A stretch of DNA of 64,000 nt from Lentzea tibetensis (GTDB lineage: Bacteria > Actinomycetota > Actinomycetes > Mycobacteriales > Pseudonocardiaceae). Every line of letters starts with the position of its first letter. Within the stretch, counting starts at the first letter, position 1. Positions 35,102-43,639 of the stretch are shown one piece after another. Position numbers and translations under genes: made by a program. Location: contig NZ_VOBR01000004.1 in the NCBI RefSeq assembly GCF_007845675.1, positions 124,001 to 188,000 of the forward strand, in the 5' to 3' direction. The notes under the pieces were generated by a model that was not told the DNA's origin, did not search any database, and was given only the letters and a program-made list of their open reading frames with translations.

Positions 35102-36132
35102 CAGGCTCCCGTCCAGTCGAGGATGACCTTGCCGCACTTGCCTTCCCGAGCGGTGGCGAACGCCTCCGCGTGCTGGGTGAAGTCGTACCGGTGGGTGATC
35201 ACCGGGGTGAGGTCGAGCCCGCGCTGCAGCAGCACGGTCATCGAGTACCAGGTCTCGAACATCTCGCGGCCGTAGATCCCCTTGATGTGCAGCATCTTCA
35301 GCACGACGCTGCTCCAGTCGACGGGGAACTCCTCTGCGGGCAGCCCGAGCATCGCGATGCGGCCGCCGTGCGCCATGTTGGAGATCATCTCGCGCAGCGC
35401 GACCGGCTTGCCGGACATCTCCATGCCGACGTCGAAGCCCTCGGCCATGCCCAGCTCGGCCTGCGCGTCCGCGATCGTCTTGCCCGCGACGTTCAACGCG
35501 AGGTCGACGCCGACCTTGCGCGCCAGCTCCAGCCGGTGCTCGCTGATGTCGGTGATCACGACGTTGCGCGCACCCGCGTGCTTGGCGACGGCCGCGGCCA
35601 TGATCCCGATCGGCCCGGCGCCCGTGATGATCACGTCCTCGCCGATGACCGGGAAGCTCAGCGCGGTGTGCACGGCGTTGCCGAACGGATCGAAGATCGC
35701 CGCGACGTCCAGGTCGACCTCGGTGCGGTGCACCCACGCGTTCTGCTCGGGCAGCACGACGTACTGCGCGAACGCGCCGTCGCTGTGCACGCCGAGTCCC
35801 TTGGTGTTGGCGCACAGGTGGCGCCTGCCCGCCTTGCAGTTGCGGCAGTGGCCGCACACCAGGTGACCCTCGCCGCTGACCAGGTCACCGACCTTCACGT
35901 TGGACGCCGCGGCACCGGTCTCGACGACCTCGCCCACGAACTCGTGCCCGAGCACGAGCGGCGCCTTGATGTTCTGCGCCGCCCAGTCGTCCCACGAGTC
36001 GATGTGGAGGTCGGTGCCGCAGATGCCGGTGCGCAGGACGCGCACGACCACGTCGTTGGGGCCAGGCGTGGGGTCGGGAACCTCGGTGAGTTCGAGTCCC
36101 GGCCCTGCCGCGAGCTTGACCAGTGCCTTCAT
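35101..36132 (-). CDS. tdh: L-threonine 3-dehydrogenase
   Basis: A 343-residue zinc-dependent medium-chain dehydrogenase that oxidises L-threonine to 2-amino-3-ketobutyrate with NAD. The catalytic zinc site begins [20 protein letters not shown], with [11 protein letters not shown] following; the structural zinc cysteines are in [20 protein letters not shown]. The NAD motif is [20 protein letters not shown]. It is the first gene of the tdh-kbl pair and overlaps kbl by one base. Confidence 0.95.
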   Translation of the reverse strand: MKALVKLAAGPGLELTEVPDPTPGPNDVVVRVLRTGICGTDLHIDSWDDWAAQNIKAPLVLGHEFVGEVVETGAAASNVKVGDLVSGEGHLVCGHCRNCKAGRRHLCANTKGLGVHSDGAFAQYVVLPEQNAWVHRTEVDLDVAAIFDPFGNAVHTALSFPVIGEDVIITGAGPIGIMAAAVAKHAGARNVVITDISEHRLELARKVGVDLALNVAGKTIADAQAELGMAEGFDVGMEMSGKPVALREMISNMAHGGRIAMLGLPAEEFPVDWSSVVLKMLHIKGIYGREMFETWYSMTVLLQRGLDLTPVITHRYDFTQHAEAFATAREGKCGKVILDWTGA

Positions 36133-36168
36133 GCGGGAAGTGTCACCCCACCCCGCTTGTGCAGTCCA

Positions 36169-37626
36169 TCAGGACTTTCTGAATTCACTTGTTAGCTCCG
36201 CTTCACTGGTGATGTTGCGGACCATGCCGCCGAAGACGATGCCGTGGAACGGCAGGACGAGCCACCAGTAGAGGTGCCCGACCAGCCCGCGCGGCACGAA
36301 CACCGCGCGTTGCCGGTAAGTGGACTCGCCCGCGTCGGCGCCCGCCACCTGGAGCTCCAGCCACGCCCCGCCGGGCACCTTCATCTCCGCGCGCAGCCGC
36401 AGCAACCGGCCGCGGTCCAGCTCCTCGACCCGCCACCAGTCCAGCGCTTCACCGACCTGCAAGCGCTGGGGATCACGCCGTCCGCGCCGCAGCCCGACCC
36501 CGCCCGCCAGCCGGTCGGCCCAGCCGCGCACCGCCCAGGCCAGCGGGAACGAGTACCAGCCGCGCTCACCACCGATGCCTTCGACGACCTCCCACAGCCG
36601 TTCGGGAGACGCGGTCGTGCGCTGCTCGCGCACGTCGGTGTACATCGAGCCGCCCGACCACTCCGGGTCGGTGGGCAGCGGGTCCGACGGCGCGCCGGGG
36701 AGCGAGGCACCCGACCAGCGCGTCTCGACGTCGGCGTCGCGGATCTTGGTCAGCGCGAGCCCGACCGCCCGGTCGTAGCCGATGTTCGCCCCCGGCAGCA
36801 GCGAAGCGATGTCGTTCTCCCGGCACACCACCTCGTGCACCAGCGACTCGATCAACGGTGCCGCGATCGATCTCGGCACGGGCGTCACCAGGTTGACCCA
36901 GTGCGAGGACAGCTTCGGGGTCAGCACCGGCACCGGCAGCACCCGGCGCTTGGGCAGGCCGGCGACCTCGGCGTACCGGAGCATCATCTCCAGGTAGGTC
37001 AGGACGTCCGGCCCGCCGATGTCGAACGTCCGGTTCGCGTCCGGCGGCAGCGTCACGCAGTCGACCAGGTAGCGCAGCACGTCCCGCACCGCGATGGGCT
37101 GGATCCTGTTGTGCACCCAGCGCGGCGTGACCATGACCGGCAGGCGCTCGGTCAGGTACCGCAGCATCTCGAAGCTGGCCGAGCCCGAGCCGATGATCAC
37201 CGCTGCCTGGAGCACCACCGACGGCACACCGGAGGCCAGGAAGATCTCGCCGACCTCCTTGCGCGACGCGAGGTGCGGCGACAGCTCGACGTCCGGCGGG
37301 TGCAGCCCGCCCAGGTAGACGATCCGGCCGACGCCGGCCTCGCGAGCGGCCTGCGCGGTGTTCCGCGCGGCCCTGCGGTCGGCGTCGGCGAAGTCGTCGT
37401 CGTTGAGCGAGTGCACGAGGTAGTGCACGACCTCGATGCCGCGCATCGCGGATCCCAGGTCGGCGAGCACGTCGCCGCGCACGATCTCGACGTCACCGGC
37501 CCACGGGACGTCGCGCAGCTTGCCGGGATCGCGCACGAGGCAGCGGACGTCGTGCCCGGCCGCGAGCAGCCGGGGAACGAGTCGTCCGCCCAGGTATCCG
37601 GTCGATCCGGTGACGAGACAGCGCAT
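36169..37626 (-). CDS. NAD(P)-binding SDR protein fused to DUF2867
   Basis: A 485-residue two-domain protein. Residues about 1-290 are an atypical extended SDR/NmrA-like fold with the dinucleotide motif LVTGSTGYLGGRLVPRLLAA and the later YLGGLHPP. Residues about 330-480 are a DUF2867 domain (SPERLWEVVEGIGGERGWYS and RGLVGHLYWWLVLPFHGIVF), a START-like fold with a hydrophobic end. Proteins of this layout are common in actinobacteria and have no firm function. It is a single gene, separated from its neighbours by about 36 bp on each side. Confidence 0.82.
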   Translation of the reverse strand: MRCLVTGSTGYLGGRLVPRLLAAGHDVRCLVRDPGKLRDVPWAGDVEIVRGDVLADLGSAMRGIEVVHYLVHSLNDDDFADADRRAARNTAQAAREAGVGRIVYLGGLHPPDVELSPHLASRKEVGEIFLASGVPSVVLQAAVIIGSGSASFEMLRYLTERLPVMVTPRWVHNRIQPIAVRDVLRYLVDCVTLPPDANRTFDIGGPDVLTYLEMMLRYAEVAGLPKRRVLPVPVLTPKLSSHWVNLVTPVPRSIAAPLIESLVHEVVCRENDIASLLPGANIGYDRAVGLALTKIRDADVETRWSGASLPGAPSDPLPTDPEWSGGSMYTDVREQRTTASPERLWEVVEGIGGERGWYSFPLAWAVRGWADRLAGGVGLRRGRRDPQRLQVGEALDWWRVEELDRGRLLRLRAEMKVPGGAWLELQVAGADAGESTYRQRAVFVPRGLVGHLYWWLVLPFHGIVFGGMVRNITSEAELTSEFRKS

Positions 37627-37662
37627 ACATCGATACTCGGCGCCCCGAGCAGGCCCCGCAGA

Positions 37663-38229
37663 TCAGCGGAACAGGCCGCGCTTCTTCCGCCGGATCGCCA
37701 CCGACCCACCCCGGATGGCACCGGAGAGCACGAAGTGGGGCTGCCCCATCCCGTCGCCGATCTTGTCCGACAGGTCGCCCATGGTCATCTCGAGAGCGTC
37801 CGTGTTCACCGTGGCGCCGTCCGGCACCACGAGCTTCACCGACCCGGCCGTCACGTCCAGCTCGATGCTCACCACCGGGTACGGGATCTCGGCGTCGGTG
37901 AAGTCGATGTCCGTCGACCCCAGCTTGTTGTGGATGACCAGCTCGCGCGGCACGGCCCAGCGGCCCTTGCGGCTGGTGGACGACATGGTGTTCTTCAGCT
38001 CGACCCGCTCGCTCGCGGGCACGACCGGCCTCAGCTCGGTGTTCACCATCCCCGGCAGGTCGACCACCACGGCGTTGAGGTCGGCGCGGGTGACGGCCGC
38101 CAGCGCGGTGTCCGTGCGGGAGGTGAACTCGTCGAGGGTGATCAGCCCCCGCCCGACGGCCTTGTTCAGCAGACTGACGACGTGCTCGCGCTCGGCGTCA
38201 GAGACGCGTAAGTCTCTCGGTTCGGTCAT
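37663..38229 (-). CDS. DUF1707 protein (SHOCT-like) with a putative bactofilin-like/LiaF-like C-terminal domain
   Basis: A 188-residue protein. The N-terminus RDLRVSDAEREHVVSLLNKA, then VGRGLITLDEFTSRTDTALA, is a DUF1707 domain. The C-terminal half is beta-rich (KLGSTDIDFTDAEIPYPVVS, then LDVTAGSVKLVVPDGATVNT) like the cell-wall-active antibiotic response domain of LiaF-type proteins. It overlaps the response regulator stop by ATGA, so it is the last gene of the two-component operon and may sense or report envelope stress with it. That role is inferred from context. Confidence 0.8.
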   Translation of the reverse strand: MTEPRDLRVSDAEREHVVSLLNKAVGRGLITLDEFTSRTDTALAAVTRADLNAVVVDLPGMVNTELRPVVPASERVELKNTMSSTSRKGRWAVPRELVIHNKLGSTDIDFTDAEIPYPVVSIELDVTAGSVKLVVPDGATVNTDALEMTMGDLSDKIGDGMGQPHFVLSGAIRGGSVAIRRKKRGLFR

Positions 38230-38888
38230 CTCTCTGCCTCCGGTTCGCTGTCGAGACCGTGCTCGATTGCATAACGCGCCAGCTCCACCCGGTTGTGCAG
38301 TTGCAGTTTGCGCAATGTCGACTGCACGTGGTTCTCCACGGTGCGGTGCGAGATCACCAGGCGGTTGGCGATCTGTCGTGCGGTGAGCCCCTTGGCGACC
38401 AACCGGAGCACCTCGGTCTCGCGATCGGTCAGCTGCGGCTTGTCCTCCGCGTCGTCCGGTGCGGCGGCCATCCTGCGGTACTCGCCGAGCACCAGACCGG
38501 CGAGCCCGGCGGTGAACACCGCGTCGCCCGCCGCCGTGCGGTTCACGGCCTCGACCAGTTCCTCGGCCGACGCCGACTTCACCAGGTAACCCGACGCGCC
38601 CGCCTTCACGGCCTGGAGCACGTCGTCGTGCTCGCCGCTGGCGGACAGCACGAGCACCCTGGTCTCCGGCAACTCGCCGGTGATCATCAACGTCGCGTCG
38701 ACGCCGGACAGCTCACCGAGGTTGAGGTCCATGAGCACCACGTTCGGCCGCACCGCCTTGGCGATCCGCATCGCGGACGCGGCGTCACCGGCCGTGGCCA
38801 CGACCTCGAAGCCGCGTTCGGCCAGGTCCCTCGCCACGCCTTCGCGCCACATCGGGTGGTCGTCGACGACCATCACCGAAACCGTCAC
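38226..38888 (-). CDS. NarL/LuxR-type response regulator
   Basis: A 220-residue response regulator. The receiver domain has the acidic pair VVDDHP, the phosphoacceptor Asp54 in VVLMDLNLG, Thr/Ser in VLVLSASG and Lys104 in GYLVKS. The C-terminal LuxR helix-turn-helix is LTDRETEVLRLVAKGLTARQ, then IANRLVISHRTVENHVQSTL. It overlaps the sensor kinase upstream by ATGA and the DUF1707 gene downstream by ATGA. It is similar in arrangement to MacR-type regulators of streptomycetes. Confidence 0.93.
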   Translation of the reverse strand: MTVSVMVVDDHPMWREGVARDLAERGFEVVATAGDAASAMRIAKAVRPNVVLMDLNLGELSGVDATLMITGELPETRVLVLSASGEHDDVLQAVKAGASGYLVKSASAEELVEAVNRTAAGDAVFTAGLAGLVLGEYRRMAAAPDDAEDKPQLTDRETEVLRLVAKGLTARQIANRLVISHRTVENHVQSTLRKLQLHNRVELARYAIEHGLDSEPEAER

Positions 38889-39883
38889 GTGAGCACCCCC
38901 TTCCTCTGCACCCGAACTTCCCGTTCCCCGTCGCCATCGTCCCGGATGCTGATCACGACCTCGTCGCCGAGGTCCTCCACCAGCACCCAGGCCCGCCCGG
39001 TCACCCCGGACAGGAACTCCCGCACCTGAGCGGTCAGCTCGTCGGCGACGGCGGAGTCCAGCAGGACCCGCGTGGCGGGCGCCGACACCTGCACGGCGGG
39101 CGTAGCCAGCACCCGCAGCGCCGACCGCAGGTCCACCTCGCCGTCCTCGGTCGACTCACCGGGTGCCGCGAGCAGCGCGCGCAACGCGATCTCCTGCTCG
39201 CCGGCGAGCCGGGCGAGCTCGGCCGTCTCGCCGCCGACCTCGAGTCCGCGCTTGTGGATGCGGGCCAGCACCTGCAGCACACCGTCGTGGATCGACCGCG
39301 CGAGCCGTTCCCGTTCGCCCGCCGCCGCTTCCGCGCGCAACGCCTCCGCCATCCGGCTGGACGACTGCCTGGCCATCGTCGCGGACCTGCCGACGCTCGC
39401 CGCCAGCCCGACGACCACCGCCGCGCCCATCAGCAGCACGACGTCGCGCATCAGCCCGACGGTCAGCGCGCCCTCGGTGAGGTACGTGCTCAGCCCGATC
39501 ACCAGCGCCGCGGGCAGACCCCAGCGCTGCCCGCCGAGCGCACCGGCCGCCAGCGCGGGCACGCTCGCCCACACCGTCGTCGTCAGCGGCACGTTCCAGT
39601 ACTGGAGCTGGAGGTCCGTCATCGTCAGCGGGGACAACGCCATCAGCACGCAGATCACCGCCACGTCGGCCACGACGACCGGCTTGGTCCGGCCCCACCC
39701 GCCCCAGTAGGCGAACCCGGTGAACACGGTCCAGAAGGCCATCGCGCCGAGGATGGTCCAGGCCAGCCACGGCCGTTGGTACGCCTCCGACTCGGCGATC
39801 ACGTGGACCACCGCGAAGCACAGCGTGAACACGCGCACCACGACGGTGCCGCGCCACAGCGGTGTGGCCGGGTCCTTGGTCAC
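38885..39883 (-). CDS. Second sensor kinase paralogue, ATP-binding domain incomplete
   Basis: A 332-residue paralogue of the kinase encoded just upstream, overlapping it by GTGA (39880-39883), which fixes the GTG start. The N-terminal membrane domain (about six helices) and the dimerisation helix with ERLARSIHDGVLQVLARIHK are well kept, including the phosphoacceptor His. The catalytic domain is not: the N-box (in the paralogue EALSNVDKHA) is replaced by EFLSGVTGRA, and after IRDDG the 40-odd residues holding the ATP lid and GRMGI box are missing, the chain ending DGEREVRVQRKGVLT. There is no frameshift. It can probably not bind ATP alone and may serve as a regulatory or phosphoacceptor partner. 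Confidence 0.82.
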   Translation of the reverse strand: MTKDPATPLWRGTVVVRVFTLCFAVVHVIAESEAYQRPWLAWTILGAMAFWTVFTGFAYWGGWGRTKPVVVADVAVICVLMALSPLTMTDLQLQYWNVPLTTTVWASVPALAAGALGGQRWGLPAALVIGLSTYLTEGALTVGLMRDVVLLMGAAVVVGLAASVGRSATMARQSSSRMAEALRAEAAAGERERLARSIHDGVLQVLARIHKRGLEVGGETAELARLAGEQEIALRALLAAPGESTEDGEVDLRSALRVLATPAVQVSAPATRVLLDSAVADELTAQVREFLSGVTGRAWVLVEDLGDEVVISIRDDGDGEREVRVQRKGVLT

Positions 39884-41040
39884 GCGAGCTGCGCCTTCGT
39901 GAACACCCTGACCTCCCACTCGGTGCCCTCGCCGGGTCCGGTCTGCAGCTCAAGGGTCCCACCCAGCGAGGCGACGCGGCCGCGAATCGACTTCGCGATC
40001 CCCATTCGGCCCTCGGCCTCGGCGTCGGCGATGCGGCCGTCCGGGATGCCGGGGCCGTCGTCGCGGACGCTCAGCACGACCTCGTCGCCGAGGTCCTCCA
40101 GCAGCACCCACGCCCGCGCGCTCGGACCGGCGTGCTTGTCCACATTGGACAACGCCTCGCGCACCAGCGACGTCAGTTCGGTCGCGACGGCGGACTTCAG
40201 CATCACCTGCGTGGCGGGCGTCGACACCTGGATCCTCGGCGTGGCCAGCAGTTGCAGTCCCGGCCGCACGTCGACCTCGCCGTCCACGGTGGACTCGGTC
40301 GGCGCGGCGGCGACCAGCGCGCGCAACGCGACCTCCTGCTCACCGGCGAGCATCGCGAGCTCAGCGGCCTCGCCGCCCACCTCGAGTCCGCGCTTGCGCA
40401 CCCGTGCGAGCACCTGGAGCACGCTGTCGTGGATCGAGCGGGCGAGCCGTTCGCGTTCGGCCGTGGCGGCCTCCGTGCGCAACGCCTGCGCCAGCCGGAC
40501 CGCCGAGCGCCGCGCCGTCGTCGCCGCCATGCCGACGACCAGGCCCGCACCCGCGAGCAGCACGACGTCGCGCATCAGGTCGACGCTCATCTGCCCCTTG
40601 GACAAATACGTCGACAACCCGACCGCGAGGCCACCGGCGAAACCCCACCGCTTGCCTCCGACCGCACCCGCGGCGACCGCGGGCACGCTCGCCCAGATCG
40701 TGGTGATCAGCGGCGTGTTCCACTCCAGCAGCTGCCGGTCGCTGAGGATCCACGGCGACAACGACATCAGCCCGCACGTCAGCAGCAGGTCGACGAGCAC
40801 GATCCAGCGCTTGCGGCCCGCCTCGCTGCTGTACAGCCTGCTCGTCACGACCGACCACAGCGCCATCGCGCCGATCACGGTCCACGCCAGCCACGCCCGT
40901 TTGTAGTCGTCCTGCTGGACGATCACGGCGCCGGTCGCGAAGAGGAATGTGACTATGCGTAGCGCCACCACCCCGCGCCACAGCGGCGCGACGGGATCCT
41001 CGATCACCTTGGTCCCCGGAATGGCAGGCTTTGCGCGCAC
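39880..41040 (-). CDS. MacS-like membrane sensor histidine kinase
   Basis: A 386-residue kinase with an N-terminal membrane domain of about six helices (DUF5931 type, starting VAPLWRGVVALRIVTFLFAT), a dimerisation helix with the His in ERLARSIHDSVLQVLARVRK, and a complete HATPase domain: N-box EALSNVDKHAGPS, G1 VRDDGPGIPDG, G2 GRMGIAKSIRGRVASLGG. It is the first gene of an operon of kinase, second kinase-like protein, response regulator and DUF1707 protein, each overlapping the next by 4 bases. It probably senses a membrane or envelope cue. MacS family is my best assignment. Confidence 0.88.
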   Translation of the reverse strand: MRAKPAIPGTKVIEDPVAPLWRGVVALRIVTFLFATGAVIVQQDDYKRAWLAWTVIGAMALWSVVTSRLYSSEAGRKRWIVLVDLLLTCGLMSLSPWILSDRQLLEWNTPLITTIWASVPAVAAGAVGGKRWGFAGGLAVGLSTYLSKGQMSVDLMRDVVLLAGAGLVVGMAATTARRSAVRLAQALRTEAATAERERLARSIHDSVLQVLARVRKRGLEVGGEAAELAMLAGEQEVALRALVAAAPTESTVDGEVDVRPGLQLLATPRIQVSTPATQVMLKSAVATELTSLVREALSNVDKHAGPSARAWVLLEDLGDEVVLSVRDDGPGIPDGRIADAEAEGRMGIAKSIRGRVASLGGTLELQTGPGEGTEWEVRVFTKAQLA

Positions 41041-41177
41041 GGTGTGCTCCTTTCGCCACCATCCTGCCGCGTGAACGTGGGCTGGCTAACCCCCAGGTGG
41101 CCGTCTTCTGCCGAACGGCCGAATGTGCGACGCTTGCGCGGTCCGGTGAGCGCTCCCGTTTCGGGGGAGGGCAGAGA

Positions 41178-42374
41178 GTGCGCGACTGGCCATTGTGGAC
41201 CTTGCGCACACCCGCGCTCTGCTACTGGCTCGTGATCGACGCCCTGGCGCTCGCGGTGATCAGCTACGTCATCGCGTCGTCCGCACCACCGACACCGTCC
41301 GAGATCGGCAGGTTCGCCGCGATCGCGGGCACCGCGGGTGCCGTGATCATCGGCAGCTCGATCTACAGTCACCGCCTCCGCGAGACCGAGCGCAACCCGT
41401 GGGCCGCGCACCTCTGCTACCTGACGGCCGGCATCTGCGCCCTCCCGCCCAACCTCCTGGTGCTGCTCCTGTTCGGCCCGGCGCTGCACTGCGTGCTCGC
41501 GCAACGGCCGGAGGCCTACCGCTGGATCTTCACGCTCTCCGCCACCGCGCTGGCCGTCTTCGGCACGCGTTACCTGGTCGGCTGGCACCACCCGACGTCC
41601 GAGATCGCGATGATGGTGCTCGGCGCGACGATCGTGCTGGTGGTCCGCGCCGGACTGATCGCGCTCGGGTTGAAGCTGCGCCGCCCGGAGGCCACGTTCG
41701 AGCAGAACGTCGGCGAGCCGATCGACGCGGTGCTCGGCGTCGTCGCCGTCAGCATCGGCGGACTGATGGGTTGCGTCGCCGCGGCGAACCCGGTGCACGC
41801 GCTGATCGCGGGCCCGCCGATGGCGTTGCTGGAACGCGCCGCGCAGCTCCCGCAGTGGCGCCGGTCCGCGCAGCGCGACGCGAAGACCGGCCTGTCCAAC
41901 GCGGTGCACTGGGACAGCCGCGCCCGCTACGAGCTCACGAAGGCGAACGAGCAGGCGAGGTCGTCGGCGGTCATGCTGCTCGATCTCGACCACTTCAAGC
42001 GGGTCAACGACGAGGTCGGCCACCTCGCCGGTGACGCCGCGCTGAGCGCGATCGCGCTGCTGCTGCGCGGCACCGTCCGAGGCGGTGACCTGGTCGGGCG
42101 GTTCGGCGGCGAGGAGTTCGTCGTGCTGCTGCCCGAGGCCACGCCCGAGGTGGCGGAGGCCGTCGCGGAACGCATGCGCAAGGCCGTCGCGGCGCTGCGC
42201 GTGCCCACGATGGCCACCGACGGTCACCCGCACGAGCTGCACGGGCTGACCGTCAGCATCGGCGTCGCCACCACCAGCCGGTTCGGCTACGAGCTGCCCG
42301 ACCTGCTGGTCGCGGCCGACGCCGCACTGCTCTCCGCGAAGGCGTACGGCCGCAACCTGGTCTCGATGGCCTGA
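41178..42374 (+). CDS. Membrane-bound diguanylate cyclase (GGDEF)
   Basis: A 398-residue protein from GTG 41178 (GGGGGAGG stands 7 bases upstream). The N-terminal half has about six or seven membrane segments (LVIDALALAVISYVIASSAP and on). The GGDEF domain starts at AQRDAKTGLSNAVHWDSRAR and has the active site GGEEF in RFGGEEFVVLLPEA. An RxxD inhibitory site (RGGD) lies five residues before it, so product inhibition is likely intact. It should make c-di-GMP from GTP. It diverges from the two-component operon and may share its regulation. Confidence 0.9.
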   Translation: MRDWPLWTLRTPALCYWLVIDALALAVISYVIASSAPPTPSEIGRFAAIAGTAGAVIIGSSIYSHRLRETERNPWAAHLCYLTAGICALPPNLLVLLLFGPALHCVLAQRPEAYRWIFTLSATALAVFGTRYLVGWHHPTSEIAMMVLGATIVLVVRAGLIALGLKLRRPEATFEQNVGEPIDAVLGVVAVSIGGLMGCVAAANPVHALIAGPPMALLERAAQLPQWRRSAQRDAKTGLSNAVHWDSRARYELTKANEQARSSAVMLLDLDHFKRVNDEVGHLAGDAALSAIALLLRGTVRGGDLVGRFGGEEFVVLLPEATPEVAEAVAERMRKAVAALRVPTMATDGHPHELHGLTVSIGVATTSRFGYELPDLLVAADAALLSAKAYGRNLVSMA

Positions 42375-42377
42375 GTA

Positions 42378-43568
42378 CTACTTCTTCTTCTCGGGCTTGG
42401 AGTCCTCGCCCAGCTCCTCGACGCGGTCGCTGTCGTCGTCGGCAGGGCCCGTGTCCTGGGGTTTGAGCACGTCGACCTGTTTCGGATCGATGTCCGCGTC
42501 CGACTCCGACAGCAGCGACCGCACGCCGGAGTTGAGCACCGCCAGCAGCGGGACGGCCAGCAGCGCACCCGAGATGCCGCCGACGATCAACCCGGTGGTG
42601 ATCGCCAGCACGACGGCCAGCGGGTGCAGCTTCACCGCGCGCCCGAGCAGGATCGGCTGGAGCACGTGCGACTCCAGCTGCATCACGCCGATCAGCACGG
42701 CGAGCACGATCAACGCGGCCAGCGGGCCCTTCGCCACCAGCGCGACGAGTACGGCCACCACACCGGTCACGACAGCACCGATGATCGGGATGAACGCGCC
42801 GAGGAACACCAGCGCGGACAGCGGCACCACCAGCGGCACGCCGATCACGGCCAAGCCGATGCCGACACCGAGCGCGTCGACCACCGCCACCGCGGCCGTC
42901 GCCCGCACGTACGACACCAGCGACGCGAAACCGCGGCGACCGGCCACGTCCGCGCGGTCGCGCACGTCGGACGGCACGGCGCGGGTCATGAACCGCCAGA
43001 TCCCGTCACCGTCGTGCAGGAAGAAGATGAGGGTGAACAGCGCCAGCAGCAGCCCGGTCAGCACCTCGCCGACGGTCGCGGCCGTCGTCAGCGCACCGGA
43101 CGTGATCGCCGACTGGTTCTCCTTGACCGTCTTGACCACCTGGTCGAGGTAGTTCTGCAGCTGCAGGTCGCTCAGCTGGAGCGGGCCGTCGTGCAGCCAC
43201 TTCCTGATCGCGTCCAGCGACGCGGACACCTGCGACTCCAGCTCGGGGAGACCCCTGGTGAACTCGGTGATCACGAACGTCAGCACGCCGCCGACGGCCC
43301 CGATCCCACCGATCAGCACCACGGTCGTCGCGACGCCCCGCGGCACCCGCCACCGCACGAGCTGCGACACCGCGGGCGACAGCAGCGCCGCGAGCAGCAG
43401 TGCGATGGCGACGGGGATCACTATCGTCGCGAGGAACCCGAAGACGTAGGCGACCACGTACAGCGCCGCGATGATGACCACGAAACGCCAGCTCAACGCG
43501 GCACTGACGCGCAGCAGCCGCGGAACCCGATTGCTGATGTCCGAATCCTGTGCGCTCACGCGGATCAC
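42378..43568 (-). CDS. AI-2E family (PerM-like) membrane protein
   Basis: A 396-residue membrane protein with about eight helices and the AI-2E family layout: FVVIIAALYVVAYVFGFLAT at the start, a soluble loop in the middle (residues about 110-170), and GAFIPIIGAVVTGVVAVLVA followed by LESHVLQPILLGRAVKLHPL in the second half. Members export or exchange varied small molecules or ions; the substrate here is unknown. The tail is charged (EELGEDSKPEKKK). The start is GTG 43568 or GTG 43559. Its stop is 3 bp from the convergent GGDEF stop. Confidence 0.88.
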   Translation of the reverse strand: MIRVSAQDSDISNRVPRLLRVSAALSWRFVVIIAALYVVAYVFGFLATIVIPVAIALLLAALLSPAVSQLVRWRVPRGVATTVVLIGGIGAVGGVLTFVITEFTRGLPELESQVSASLDAIRKWLHDGPLQLSDLQLQNYLDQVVKTVKENQSAITSGALTTAATVGEVLTGLLLALFTLIFFLHDGDGIWRFMTRAVPSDVRDRADVAGRRGFASLVSYVRATAAVAVVDALGVGIGLAVIGVPLVVPLSALVFLGAFIPIIGAVVTGVVAVLVALVAKGPLAALIVLAVLIGVMQLESHVLQPILLGRAVKLHPLAVVLAITTGLIVGGISGALLAVPLLAVLNSGVRSLLSESDADIDPKQVDVLKPQDTGPADDDSDRVEELGEDSKPEKKK

Positions 43569-43639
43569 CGTAACCGCTCAACCCCTGGCCAACCCCGATG
43601 TCGGAATGATCGGATTGACGCGTCACAGGGGGAGGGACA

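Noticed and set aside
33923-35857. A 644-codon minus-strand frame containing kbl
   Set aside because: The upstream 250 codons are an out-of-frame shadow of tdh; the kbl start overlaps the tdh stop.
40136-40144. An exact DnaA box inside the MacS-like kinase gene
   Set aside because: A single match within coding sequence; likely chance, unlike the clusters in noncoding DNA.
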